Shown: one piece after another, positions 1-7,643 of the stretch | Layout: every line of letters begins with the position of its first letter | Position numbering within the stretch: position 1 is the first letter of the stretch | NCBI GenBank assembly: GCA_002480925.1 | Contig: DLDA01000042.1 | Location: forward strand, 1 to 45,720 | Origin: Lachnospiraceae bacterium UBA7784 | GTDB taxonomy: Bacteria > Bacillota > Clostridia > Lachnospirales > Lachnospiraceae | DNA length: 45,720 nucleotides | Direction of reading: 5' to 3' | Notes under the pieces: model-generated | Database searches by the model: none | Seen by the model: only the letters and a program-made list of their open reading frames with translations | What the model was told of the DNA's origin: nothing | Made by a program: the position numbers and the translations under genes

Positions 1-303
1 CACATAGACCTTCTTAATCATACCGGCATTGCTCCGGATTGCCTTGCTCGCTCCCTTGGTCCCGTTCTGAAAGAAGGTATAGGTCAGACGTCCGCACATG
101 ATATAGGTCGCAAAGGTAGGATCCTTTAGTCTGTCAAATAATGCTCCGAATACCACAACCAGAACCGCGGTTGTCATGAGAGGCTCGATAAGAGACCATA
201 CGATCCCCAGATAGCTCTTTCTGTATTTTAGTCTGATTCCACGTTTTACGAGCTCGCTTAAAAGAAAGCGGTAATCGTAAAATCCCTTGATGTATTTTTT
301 CAT
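1..303 (-). CDS. ABC-2 type polysaccharide export permease (Wzm/TagG-like), partial
   Basis: The 101 codons visible on the minus strand start at an ATG at 303 and run off the left edge with no stop. The peptide begins MKKYIKGFYDYRFLLSELV and continues with IRLKYRKSYLGIVWSLIEPL, the typical N-terminus of ABC-2 permeases that export O-antigen, teichoic acid or other lipid-linked glycans. The first membrane segment is L-M-T-T-A-V-L-V-V-V-F-G. An AAAGG ribosome site lies 6 nt before the ATG. It follows the polysaccharide genes to its right and probably works with an ATPase (Wzt/TagH) outside the window. A 490-bp repeat block separates it from the sugar transferase, so it may have its own promoter; none is obvious. 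The family call is firm, the exported glycan is unknown. Confidence 0.85.
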   Translation of the reverse strand, partial: MKKYIKGFYDYRFLLSELVKRGIRLKYRKSYLGIVWSLIEPLMTTAVLVVVFGALFDRLKDPTFATYIMCGRLTYTFFQNGTKGASKAIRSNAGMIKKVYV

Positions 304-794
304 TGATGGCCTTTCTTGTGCTGAGGGGTGAGGTGCGAGGTGCGAGGTCCGAGGTGCGAGGCCGAAAGCTTGTAGGCGAGAGCAAGCCAAAGGCGCAGCT
401 CAAGCCACAAGCGAGGCCGCTGTCTGAGATTAGCAAGAACGAGTCGAAGACGAAGTTCGAGCTTAACGAAGACAGCTTCCTTGTTAATGAGGCCGAAAGC
501 TTCGAGATGAGAGCAAGCCGAAGGCGCAGCTCGAATTTAGCGAAAAGAACTTCCTTAGCTGATAAGCGAAGGTCGAACCTAGCGAAGAGAACTTCCTTGT
601 TAGCGAAAGCAAGCCGCAGGCGCAACTTGAGCTTAGCGAGCAGAACTTCCTTGGAACAAGGTCTGAGGTGCGAGGGGCGAGGTCCGAGGAGTGAGGTTTT
701 AGTTGAAATAACAGGTATTAACTATACCCTAATCCCTATACCCTAATTTTTCTAACCTCTCACCTCTTACCTCTAACCTCTAACCTCTCACCTA
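304..794. repeat. Composite intergenic repeat block (heptads, ~50-bp units, 33-bp core)
   Basis: This 490-bp gap holds no credible gene. From left to right: six GAGG-type heptads in strict 7-bp register (323-364); GC-rich units of about 50 bp built on AGCAAGCCNNAGGCG, AGCTCGAA and GAACTTCCTTG (about 365-660); five more heptads (665-699); a 33-bp core (705-737) identical to 26529-26561; and seven heptads of the opposite orientation (CTAACCT/CTCACCT, 752-800). The last heptad supplies the stop codon of the sugar transferase gene. Open frames on both strands across the block are repetitive and mutually overlapping and are not called as genes. Confidence 0.85.
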
Positions 795-2135
795 TCACCT
801 AACTTTCCCACTCTCATCCACTCCCTCGGTGCTCTCCTTCTGGAACACTACCCTGAGTGTCAGCAGAATAAGCTGCAGATCCAGAAGGATCGATGCCTTC
901 TGCACATATATCATGTCGAATTTCAGCTTGTCATAGGTTGTTGTATTATACTTGCCGAAGACCTGGGCATATCCTGTAAGCCCGGCCTTCACAGAGAGTC
1001 TGAAATCGAATTCCGGGACCTTCTGGCAGTACTCCTCGTGGATCTCCGGTCGCTCAGGCCTCGGCCCAACGAAGGACATATCACCCTTTAGAATGTTGAA
1101 GAACTGAGGTATCTCGTCTATTCTGGTCTTTCGGATCAGACGCCCTATAGGTGTGATACGGTCGTCATTTTCAGATGCAAGCCTTGCGCCTGTGTTCTTC
1201 TCTGCGTCCACTATCATGCTGCGAAACTTTATCACCATAAATTTCTTCTTATGTATAGTATAACGCTCCTGCTTATAAAAGACCGGTCCCTTGTCATATG
1301 AGTGGATCATCACGGCGACGACGATCATGACAGGCGAGGTAAGGATTATCCCTATCAAGGCAAGGATAATATCTATAGTCCGCTTGGCAATCCTCTGTGC
1401 CAGTGAAAAGCCTGTATTCCTTGACAGATAAAGCGGCGAATCAAACAGGTTCAGCTCCTCTGATTCCTTGACTATTATGTCCGAAATCTTCGGAGTGAAG
1501 TATACTCTTTTTCCTCTGTCAAAGCAAACCTTAAGGATCCTGTTCTTAAGCTCCGACGGCACATCATTTATAAGTACAGCATCGTACTTGTCGATCCGCT
1601 CTACGATCCTTTCGAATGGTGCTGTGTCCATCACTGTCTCCGCGATCACATATTTGTCGCGGCGAAGTCCCATCTTGTGATCGAGATTATTCACATGCTC
1701 ACCATGTATCTGGAGCATCTGATAGGGCGGAAATATCCTCCTGTAGAGCCAGGTCAGGAAATAGGTGACTATGAACAGTATCAGCACGTCACCAAGGAAA
1801 AGCTCCAGATAGGCCACTACAATACCCGGTACCAGCCGTCTGTAACCGACCATCATTACCGTAAAGACCATCATAAGGAAGTTTACGATAAACGAGGCCA
1901 AAGCGCAGCCGATCGAGGCATGGGATATCCTGCTGACTCCGATCTCATATCCGCCGAATCCATGAATAAAAAAGATCGCTATGACCATATATATGACAAT
2001 CATAGTTGTGCCGCCGAGTGTCAGGAAAGGTCTGTCCAGAAGTACATTGAGCCATTTCTCCCAGACAAAGGCGAACATAACCGTGACCACCATAGTAATG
2101 ACTATATTGGAAATAATGCGGTAGAGCCGCTTCAT
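795..2135 (-). CDS. Polyprenyl-phosphate sugar-1-phosphate transferase (WbaP/WcaJ type)
   Basis: This integral membrane enzyme loads the first sugar phosphate onto undecaprenyl phosphate to start a surface polysaccharide repeat unit. The N-terminal third has four to five hydrophobic segments, a middle region resembles the CoA-binding-like fold, and the C-terminal half is a bacterial sugar transferase domain with the signatures KFRSM, DEIPQFFN and SFVGPRPERPE. The longest frame starts at 2156, but the ATG at 2135 has AGGA 8 nt upstream while the 2156 ATG has no usable ribosome site, so 2135 is preferred. It follows gtrA directly. The final codons AGG TGA lie inside a CTCACCT-type heptad array, so the repeat provides the stop. 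The substrate sugar cannot be read from the sequence. Confidence 0.9.
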   Translation of the reverse strand: MKRLYRIISNIVITMVVTVMFAFVWEKWLNVLLDRPFLTLGGTTMIVIYMVIAIFFIHGFGGYEIGVSRISHASIGCALASFIVNFLMMVFTVMMVGYRRLVPGIVVAYLELFLGDVLILFIVTYFLTWLYRRIFPPYQMLQIHGEHVNNLDHKMGLRRDKYVIAETVMDTAPFERIVERIDKYDAVLINDVPSELKNRILKVCFDRGKRVYFTPKISDIIVKESEELNLFDSPLYLSRNTGFSLAQRIAKRTIDIILALIGIILTSPVMIVVAVMIHSYDKGPVFYKQERYTIHKKKFMVIKFRSMIVDAEKNTGARLASENDDRITPIGRLIRKTRIDEIPQFFNILKGDMSFVGPRPERPEIHEEYCQKVPEFDFRLSVKAGLTGYAQVFGKYNTTTYDKLKFDMIYVQKASILLDLQLILLTLRVVFQKESTEGVDESGKVR

Positions 2136-2168
2136 GTTTTCCATCCTGTTATTCATAAAAGAGGTCCA

Positions 2169-2645
2169 CTATTCCTTCCTGAATACAAATATCTTGGAGA
2201 ATACATAGTTTAATGATACGACGACCACCTGAGCCACGATCTTTACCGGCATGTTTGGCAAATGTATAAGTCCTATGAATACTCCGAGCATTATCTCCTC
2301 TATGCCAAGAGTAAGCACCCTTCCGACGCAGAAGGTCCCCAGCTGATAAAAGAAAGCAAATACACCCGGCGCATGGTTATAGAAAACGAACCTCCGGTTT
2401 GTTATAAAGGCGAAGGCCGTTGCAAAGATCCATGAAAGGGCATTTCCGATAAGGATATTCCAGTGGAATGGCTCTGTAAACAGCCAGTATGTAAACAGAG
2501 ATATGATAAAGGTACCCAGCCCGAATATTCCATACAGCATGAGTTCTTTATATTTATGGTATAGCGGCTCTACCCGTCGGCTCTTAGGGTGCCTAGTGAA
2601 AATACGCTCGAAGAGACGGTCAAGCATGTCTGCCGGTTTTAGCAT
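2169..2645 (-). CDS. GtrA-family membrane protein
   Basis: A 158-residue protein with four predicted membrane helices and the GtrA-like core (LMLYGIFGLGTFIISL near residue 35, then TNRRFVF and LNYVFSKIFVF at the end). GtrA-family proteins are thought to help move lipid-linked sugars across the membrane or to partner glycosyltransferases. A GAGGTAG ribosome site precedes the ATG. It sits 8 bp after glf and 12 bp before the sugar transferase, consistent with co-transcription in a surface-glycan operon. The exact substrate is unknown. Confidence 0.85.
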   Translation of the reverse strand: MLKPADMLDRLFERIFTRHPKSRRVEPLYHKYKELMLYGIFGLGTFIISLFTYWLFTEPFHWNILIGNALSWIFATAFAFITNRRFVFYNHAPGVFAFFYQLGTFCVGRVLTLGIEEIMLGVFIGLIHLPNMPVKIVAQVVVVSLNYVFSKIFVFRKE

Positions 2646-2653
2646 TTTCTACC

Positions 2654-3775
2654 TCACAGAATCTGCCCGGATAGCGAAAGAGCCTCCGCGATCACCTGAT
2701 CCATATTGTAATACTTATAGCCTCCGAGTCTGCCTCCGAAATATACTCCCTTCTTTTCCTCTTCCTTTGCCCTTCCGGCATATTTCTGATAGAGGGCATT
2801 GTTTTTCTGGTCGTTTACCGGATAATATGGCTCTGCACCCGGCTTCCATTCAGAAGAATACTCTCTTGAAATTATTGTCACAGGCTGCTTTCCGAAATTG
2901 AAATGCTTGTGTTCTATGATCCTGGTATATGGAACATCGGCTGAAGTATAGTTTACGACTGCATTTCCCTGGAAATTATCCACAGGAAGCTCCTCTGTCT
3001 CGAAGCGGACACTCCTATACTCCAGAGGACCATAACAGTAGTCAAAATACTTATCGATGGGTCCTGTAAATATCAGTCTGTCATATTCTATCTGAGTGCC
3101 GTCACTCAAAGCATTTTTCTTCCTGAAATCGAAGAAATCCTGCCCTGTATAGACATCTGCTCCCTTTAAAAGCTTTTCTACCATGGCTGTATATCCGTCT
3201 ACCGGAATCCCCTGATAGCGGTCAGAAAAATAATTATTGTCATAGATGAAACGGAGCGGAAGTCTCTTTATGATAAAGGCCGGGAGCTCTGTGCAGGGTC
3301 TGCCCCACTGCTTCTGGGTATAGCCCTTTATAAGCTTCTCGTAGACATCCCTTCCGACAAGCGAGAGAGCCTGCTCCTCAAGGTTCTTCGGGCTCTTTAT
3401 ATCAAGATCCTTTATCTGCTCGGCAATCTTTGCCTTTGCCTCGGCAGGCGTCCTGATTCCCCACATCCTGCTGAACGTGTTCATATTGAATGGAAGATTA
3501 TAGAGCTCATCCCCATAGATAGCGACCGGAGAATTGATATAGTTATTGAACTCTGCAAACCGGTTCACATATTCCCAGACCTCGCGGTCACTTGTGTGGA
3601 AAATATGGGCTCCGTAGACATGGACATCTATATCAGAAACCTTCTTTGTGTAGACATTGCCTCCGATATGGTCTCTCTTCTCAAGAACAGCCACTGTCCT
3701 GCCGCTGTCAAGAGCCTCTCTGGCATATACCGCTCCGAAAAGGCCGCTTCCTACTATAAGATCATTGTACTTCAT
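2654..3775 (-). CDS. glf: UDP-galactopyranose mutase
   Basis: This flavoenzyme converts UDP-galactopyranose to UDP-galactofuranose in the cytoplasm. The 373-residue length is normal. The N-terminal dinucleotide-binding motif VGSGLFGAVYA is followed by EKRDHIGGN and the family signature YGAHIFHTS; later motifs include GYTQKQWG and NDQKN. The start overlaps the end of the upstream GT2 gene by 14 bp, with AAAGGAG just before the ATG, suggesting translational coupling. With rmlD, it implies a surface polymer with galactofuranose and probably rhamnose. Confidence 0.97.
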   Translation of the reverse strand: MKYNDLIVGSGLFGAVYAREALDSGRTVAVLEKRDHIGGNVYTKKVSDIDVHVYGAHIFHTSDREVWEYVNRFAEFNNYINSPVAIYGDELYNLPFNMNTFSRMWGIRTPAEAKAKIAEQIKDLDIKSPKNLEEQALSLVGRDVYEKLIKGYTQKQWGRPCTELPAFIIKRLPLRFIYDNNYFSDRYQGIPVDGYTAMVEKLLKGADVYTGQDFFDFRKKNALSDGTQIEYDRLIFTGPIDKYFDYCYGPLEYRSVRFETEELPVDNFQGNAVVNYTSADVPYTRIIEHKHFNFGKQPVTIISREYSSEWKPGAEPYYPVNDQKNNALYQKYAGRAKEEEKKGVYFGGRLGGYKYYNMDQVIAEALSLSGQIL

Positions 3776-4787
3776 TGTTCTCCTTTAAAATACCCGTTTT
3801 TTCGTATTCCTTCATAGCCATAAGCTGCTCCTCCTCCCATTCATCGAGAGGATAATAATCTATCGAGCAGACCTCTCTGGCTATCCTTCTGAAATAGCTG
3901 TCCCTGAAATATCCCCTGTCCTCGACAAGTCTCATCCTGTAAAAGCACTCAAGGGCATAGAATACATAGACCTGCTCTAAAAACCACTGTGGATCCTCAT
4001 GCTTCTTAAGAAGCTTCCTCATCCTGGAAAAAGCCAGACACATAGTCATCTGCCTTTCCAGCACATCAAGGCCTATGACACCGTCATCCCCAGACAGCTG
4101 ATCGGTCGCAGAGCCCTTCCTGACCTGATAATGATAGGTTCTTGCCGGGTTGTAGCGAATCGAGCTGCAATGGAGGGCGTATTCCAGAACAAAGAGCTGG
4201 TCCTCACGATAATAGCAGTCCTCGTCAAACCTCAGACCGTATTTGTCGATTATACTCTTTTTGAAGATTTTATTCCATACATATCCCTGATAATTTTCCA
4301 TTAAAAAGAGACGGCAGAGGAAATCCTCCTGATCGATAACCCTGATCCCGCTCTCGCACGTCTCTCCTATCACTTCTCCGTTATCAGATATATCGTAGCC
4401 GCTTATGCCAAGCTCCACAGGAATTCTGGCAAATCCTTTGCTCTTAACCTCCTTCGACGGAGTAGCTATCGTTGCGATAAGAGTACCCAGATAGCCCCTT
4501 GAGACCCGGTCATCTCCATCAGAAAAGACGATATATTCGCCGCTTGCCGCCTCAATACCAGCATTCCTGGCGGCAGAGACTCCCTTGCCGCTTCTCATCA
4601 AAGTCTTAATACGCTCATCTGACTTGGCCAGGTCTCTGGCAAGGCTTATGGTGTCATCATCTCCGTCCTCAAGCACTATTAATATTTCAAAAAATTGAAA
4701 TGGCTGTCCGAGGAGGTCACCAACGATCCCGGGCAGCTCTTCTGCAATACCGAATGCCGGTATTATAACACTTATCAGTGGTTTCAT
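3762..4787 (-). CDS. Family 2 glycosyltransferase
   Basis: A 341-residue GT-A fold glycosyltransferase. The N-terminus PLISVIIPAFG is the classic family 2 start, followed by the nucleotide-sugar site region VLEDGDDD, RNAGIEAASGEYIVFSDGDD (the DxD-type motif) and an acidic catalytic region around FDEDCYYREDQLF. The C-terminal part has no recognised domain. Its ATG overlaps the rmlD stop as ATGA, and it overlaps glf at the other end, so it belongs to the polysaccharide block. Donor and acceptor sugars are unknown; it probably adds one sugar of the repeat unit. Confidence 0.9.
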   Translation of the reverse strand: MKPLISVIIPAFGIAEELPGIVGDLLGQPFQFFEILIVLEDGDDDTISLARDLAKSDERIKTLMRSGKGVSAARNAGIEAASGEYIVFSDGDDRVSRGYLGTLIATIATPSKEVKSKGFARIPVELGISGYDISDNGEVIGETCESGIRVIDQEDFLCRLFLMENYQGYVWNKIFKKSIIDKYGLRFDEDCYYREDQLFVLEYALHCSSIRYNPARTYHYQVRKGSATDQLSGDDGVIGLDVLERQMTMCLAFSRMRKLLKKHEDPQWFLEQVYVFYALECFYRMRLVEDRGYFRDSYFRRIAREVCSIDYYPLDEWEEEQLMAMKEYEKTGILKENNEVQ

Positions 4788-5644
4788 AGATTAAGATATT
4801 CTTTCAATGCTTCCTGCCAGGTCTTCATCTCAAATCCCCCTCCCTCTGGAGCGATCAGAGAAAGCATCTGGTCGCCCAGAACTGAATAGGCTGGCCTTCT
4901 TGCGGACTGCGGGTTCATCCTCTCGTACTCCTCCGAGGAAATATGCCTTACCCTGGTTGTCCTTCCGCTAAGTCTGAAGATCTCCTCAGCGAAATCCGCC
5001 CATGATGTCTGTCCAGTGCATACTCCGTGATAGAGGCCGTACTGCTCCGTTCGTTCGAGAAAATGTATCATCCTGGCCAGCTCTGCTGCGCTTGTAGGAC
5101 AGCCAACCTGATCATCCACTACAGAGACCTCATCATGAGACTCTGAAAGCCCAAGCATAGTCCTTACGAAGTTCTTGCCATCCCCATAAAGCCAGGCCGT
5201 ACGGATGATGAAATACTTATGGCAGAGCTCGCTTACATATTTTTCTCCCATAAGCTTGGACCGTCCGTATGCGCTGACCGGACATGGCGGATCACTTTCC
5301 ACATAGGGTCTGTTCCCGCATCCGTCAAACACATAGTCTGTCGAAATGTGGATAAGCTTTGCGCCAGCCTTCTGAGCTGCGATCGCTAGATTTCTAGGAC
5401 CAACCGCATTTATCCTGCCGGCAAGATGGGTATTCCTCTCGCAGCCATCGACATCTGTGTATGCAGCACAGTTAATGATCACATCCGGCTTCTCATCGGA
5501 AACCCTCTTTAGCACAGCATCGAGATCCTCGATAGCCATATCTGAATGAGCCACTGAGATGATCTGCGCCTCATCATTCGCATACTCTTTCCTGACAGCC
5601 CGTCCGAGCTGCCCATCCGGCCCTGTTAACATTATTTTACGCAT
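4784..5644 (-). CDS. rfbD: dTDP-4-dehydrorhamnose reductase
   Basis: This enzyme makes the last step of dTDP-L-rhamnose synthesis, an NAD(P)H-dependent reduction. The short-chain dehydrogenase fold is clear: GPDGQLG for the nucleotide at residues 8-14, the STDYVFDG signature near residue 101, and the Y126xxxK130 catalytic pair in SAYGRSKL. Length (286) is typical. The other rml genes are not in the window. The ribosome site GCGAGG before the ATG is itself part of a two-heptad repeat (5654-5667) lying between leuA and this gene. Confidence 0.96.
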   Translation of the reverse strand: MRKIMLTGPDGQLGRAVRKEYANDEAQIISVAHSDMAIEDLDAVLKRVSDEKPDVIINCAAYTDVDGCERNTHLAGRINAVGPRNLAIAAQKAGAKLIHISTDYVFDGCGNRPYVESDPPCPVSAYGRSKLMGEKYVSELCHKYFIIRTAWLYGDGKNFVRTMLGLSESHDEVSVVDDQVGCPTSAAELARMIHFLERTEQYGLYHGVCTGQTSWADFAEEIFRLSGRTTRVRHISSEEYERMNPQSARRPAYSVLGDQMLSLIAPEGGGFEMKTWQEALKEYLNL

Positions 5645-5653
5645 CGTAAAGTT

Positions 5654-5667
5654 CCTCGCACCTCAAC
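5654..5667. repeat. Two heptads at the leuA/rfbD junction
   Basis: CCTCGCA CCTCAAC on the plus strand (GAGGTGC-type on the minus strand), in 7-bp register and continuing as CTAAATC. They contain the leuA stop codon (5663-5665) and supply the GCGAGG that acts as the rfbD ribosome site. This is a minimal member of the heptad family seen elsewhere in the window. Confidence 0.6.
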
Positions 5668-7345
5668 CTAAATCTCTCTCCTTCTCCACCATCCGGTTCA
5701 ATGCTGAGAATATACCTCTGATCGAGGCTCTGGTAATATTTGACGAAAGTCCTACTCCGAAGCTGATGTTCTCTGTACGAGGATTCTGAAGTTCAATATA
5801 GGCTGCTGCCTTTGCATGTGAGCCTACTCCGAGTGAGTGCTCTGAATAGTCTACAAGAGTGAAATCAACCTCCGGAACGCACTGCTTGATTGCAGTCTTC
5901 ACCGCATCGACAGGTCCGTTTCCATCAGCCTCAGAATGGAAGGCCTCTCCGTTGTATTTGAAGTCGAGTGAAACATGAGTATCTTCGTCCTCAGTATTAT
6001 CATCGATATCCACAAAGTCAAGCGTAAACGGTTCCTTTTTCTCCAGGTATTCCCTCTTGAACTCCTTCATGATACGCTCAGGCTTCACCTCTCCGCCTTC
6101 CTTCTCGCTGATATCCTGGATCACATCTGCAAACTCTCTCTGCATGACCTTAGGAAGCTTGTAGCCGTATACTTTGTCCATCACGAATGCGACGCCGCCT
6201 CTTCCTGACTGGCTGTTGATACGGACTACAGGCTCGTACTCCCTTCCTATGTCTGAAGGATCGATAGGCAGATAAGGAACCTGCCAGATCGTAGAATTCC
6301 TCTCGCGCATTGCCTGCTCGCCCTTATTGATTGCATCCTGATGTGAGCCTGAGAAGGCCGTAAATACAAGGCTCCCAGCATATGGATGTCTAGGATCCAC
6401 TGTCATCTTGGTGCATCTCTCGCAGACCTCTGTGATCTCCTTGATATCTGAAAGCTCAAGTCCCGGATCAACGCCCTGCGAAAACATATTGTAGGCTATA
6501 TTTAAGATATCGACATTTCCTGTCCTCTCACCGTTTCCAAGCAGGGTACCCTCTATACGGTCTGCTCCCGCAAGAAGTCCGAGCTCCGCACAGGCAATAC
6601 CTGTACCACGGTCATTATGAGGATGGAGAGAAAGGATGACATTGTCCCTTTCATCGAGATGCTTATCCATCCACTCTATCTGATCCGCATATACATTAGG
6701 AGTATTCATCTCAACAGTAGCAGGGAGATTTATTATGACAGGATTGTCAGTCGCATGATCCCATTCATGGATCACTGCATTGCAGACCTCTGCTGCATAA
6801 TCTACCTCAGTTCCGGTAAAGCTCTCAGGAGAGTACTCAAGCCAGAGATTGCCGTCATACTTCTTCATGCCTTCCTTTACCATCCTTGTGCCATCTATGG
6901 CGATCTGCTTTACGCCCTCCTTATCCTTATGGAAGACTACATCCCTCTGCAGCGTAGAGGTAGAATTGTATATATGGAAGATAACATTCGGGATCCCCTG
7001 GATAGCCTCAAAGGTCCGGTCTATGAGGTTCTGTCTGCACTGGCAGAGTACCTGCACCCTGACATCGTCAGGAATCCTGTTTTCTTTTACAAGCTTGCGA
7101 AGAAAATCATACTCTATCTGTGAGGCAGCCGGAAACCCGATCTCTATCTCCTTGAAGCCGAGCTTTAAGAGGAGCTCGAACATCTCCATCTTCTCATCGA
7201 CATTCATAGGCTCTACGAGCGCCTGATTACCGTCTCTTAAGTCCACCGAGCACCAGATCGGATGACGTGTGATCTCTTTGTCCGGCCAGGTCCTTTCCGG
7301 GAAGCTTAATACAGGGTTCTTCACATAGTGCTTGTAATTCATCAT
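5663..7345 (-). CDS. leuA: 2-isopropylmalate synthase (long LeuA2 form)
   Basis: This is the first enzyme of leucine synthesis, condensing acetyl-CoA with 2-oxoisovalerate. The TIM-barrel signature HPIWCSVDLRDGNQAL and the metal motif SLHPHNDRGTG are present. The C-terminal LeuA regulatory domain (about residues 430-560) ends in a block related to ASIRGIFSALNR. The long frame opens at 7384 inside the HPr-like gene, but AAGGAGA lies 7 nt before the ATG at 7345 (MMNYKHYVKNP), so that start is used. No leader peptide or T-box is seen; the gene lies only 16 bp after the HPr-like gene. It is away from other leu genes, which is unusual. Its stop codon lies in a heptad repeat. Confidence 0.96.
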   Translation of the reverse strand: MMNYKHYVKNPVLSFPERTWPDKEITRHPIWCSVDLRDGNQALVEPMNVDEKMEMFELLLKLGFKEIEIGFPAASQIEYDFLRKLVKENRIPDDVRVQVLCQCRQNLIDRTFEAIQGIPNVIFHIYNSTSTLQRDVVFHKDKEGVKQIAIDGTRMVKEGMKKYDGNLWLEYSPESFTGTEVDYAAEVCNAVIHEWDHATDNPVIINLPATVEMNTPNVYADQIEWMDKHLDERDNVILSLHPHNDRGTGIACAELGLLAGADRIEGTLLGNGERTGNVDILNIAYNMFSQGVDPGLELSDIKEITEVCERCTKMTVDPRHPYAGSLVFTAFSGSHQDAINKGEQAMRERNSTIWQVPYLPIDPSDIGREYEPVVRINSQSGRGGVAFVMDKVYGYKLPKVMQREFADVIQDISEKEGGEVKPERIMKEFKREYLEKKEPFTLDFVDIDDNTEDEDTHVSLDFKYNGEAFHSEADGNGPVDAVKTAIKQCVPEVDFTLVDYSEHSLGVGSHAKAAAYIELQNPRTENISFGVGLSSNITRASIRGIFSALNRMVEKERDLG

Positions 7346-7361
7346 AGCTATTATCTCCTTC

Positions 7362-7640
7362 CTACAGCCTCTCCCCAAGGCCATCCATTATCATTGGTAC
7401 GAGCTTATGCATCGCTTCCGCCTCATCCTCTCCACTGCATATAAGGTTTATCCGGTCTCCCTTCCTGATACAGGCGCCCAGAACTGACAGGATGCTTTTC
7501 GCATTAGCCTCACCCCGTTCTCCCGGACCGTATCTGAAGGTCACACTGCATTTGAACCTCATCGCCTCCTGACATAGCATTCCGGCAGCCTTTAGATGCA
7601 GGCCTGTTGGGTTTACGATTGTCAATTTATGACTTAGCAT
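7362..7640 (-). CDS. HPr-like phosphocarrier protein with altered active site
   Basis: A 92-residue HPr-fold protein. The active-site histidine is kept (H15 in NPTGLHLKAAG), as is the regulatory serine region (S49 in NAKSIL, matching Ser46 of canonical HPr). However, the canonical H-A-R-P-A is H-L-K-A-A here, so Arg17 and Pro18 are replaced by Lys and Ala. It could be a phosphotransfer variant or a mainly regulatory, Crh-like protein. The GGAG ribosome site lies at the end of cdaR, 3 bp upstream, and leuA follows 16 bp later. No EI or EII genes are nearby. Confidence 0.85.
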   Translation of the reverse strand: MLSHKLTIVNPTGLHLKAAGMLCQEAMRFKCSVTFRYGPGERGEANAKSILSVLGACIRKGDRINLICSGEDEAEAMHKLVPMIMDGLGERL

Positions 7641-7643
7641 TCC

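Noticed and set aside
303..746. Plus-strand frame of 147 codons, and an overlapping minus-strand frame (134-625), in the first repeat block
   Set aside because: The frames consist of repeat units, overlap each other and the start of the ABC permease gene, and lack ribosome sites.
323..800. Heptad arrays considered as a CRISPR array
   Set aside because: The repeats are 7 bp, have no spacers of even length, and no cas genes are present.
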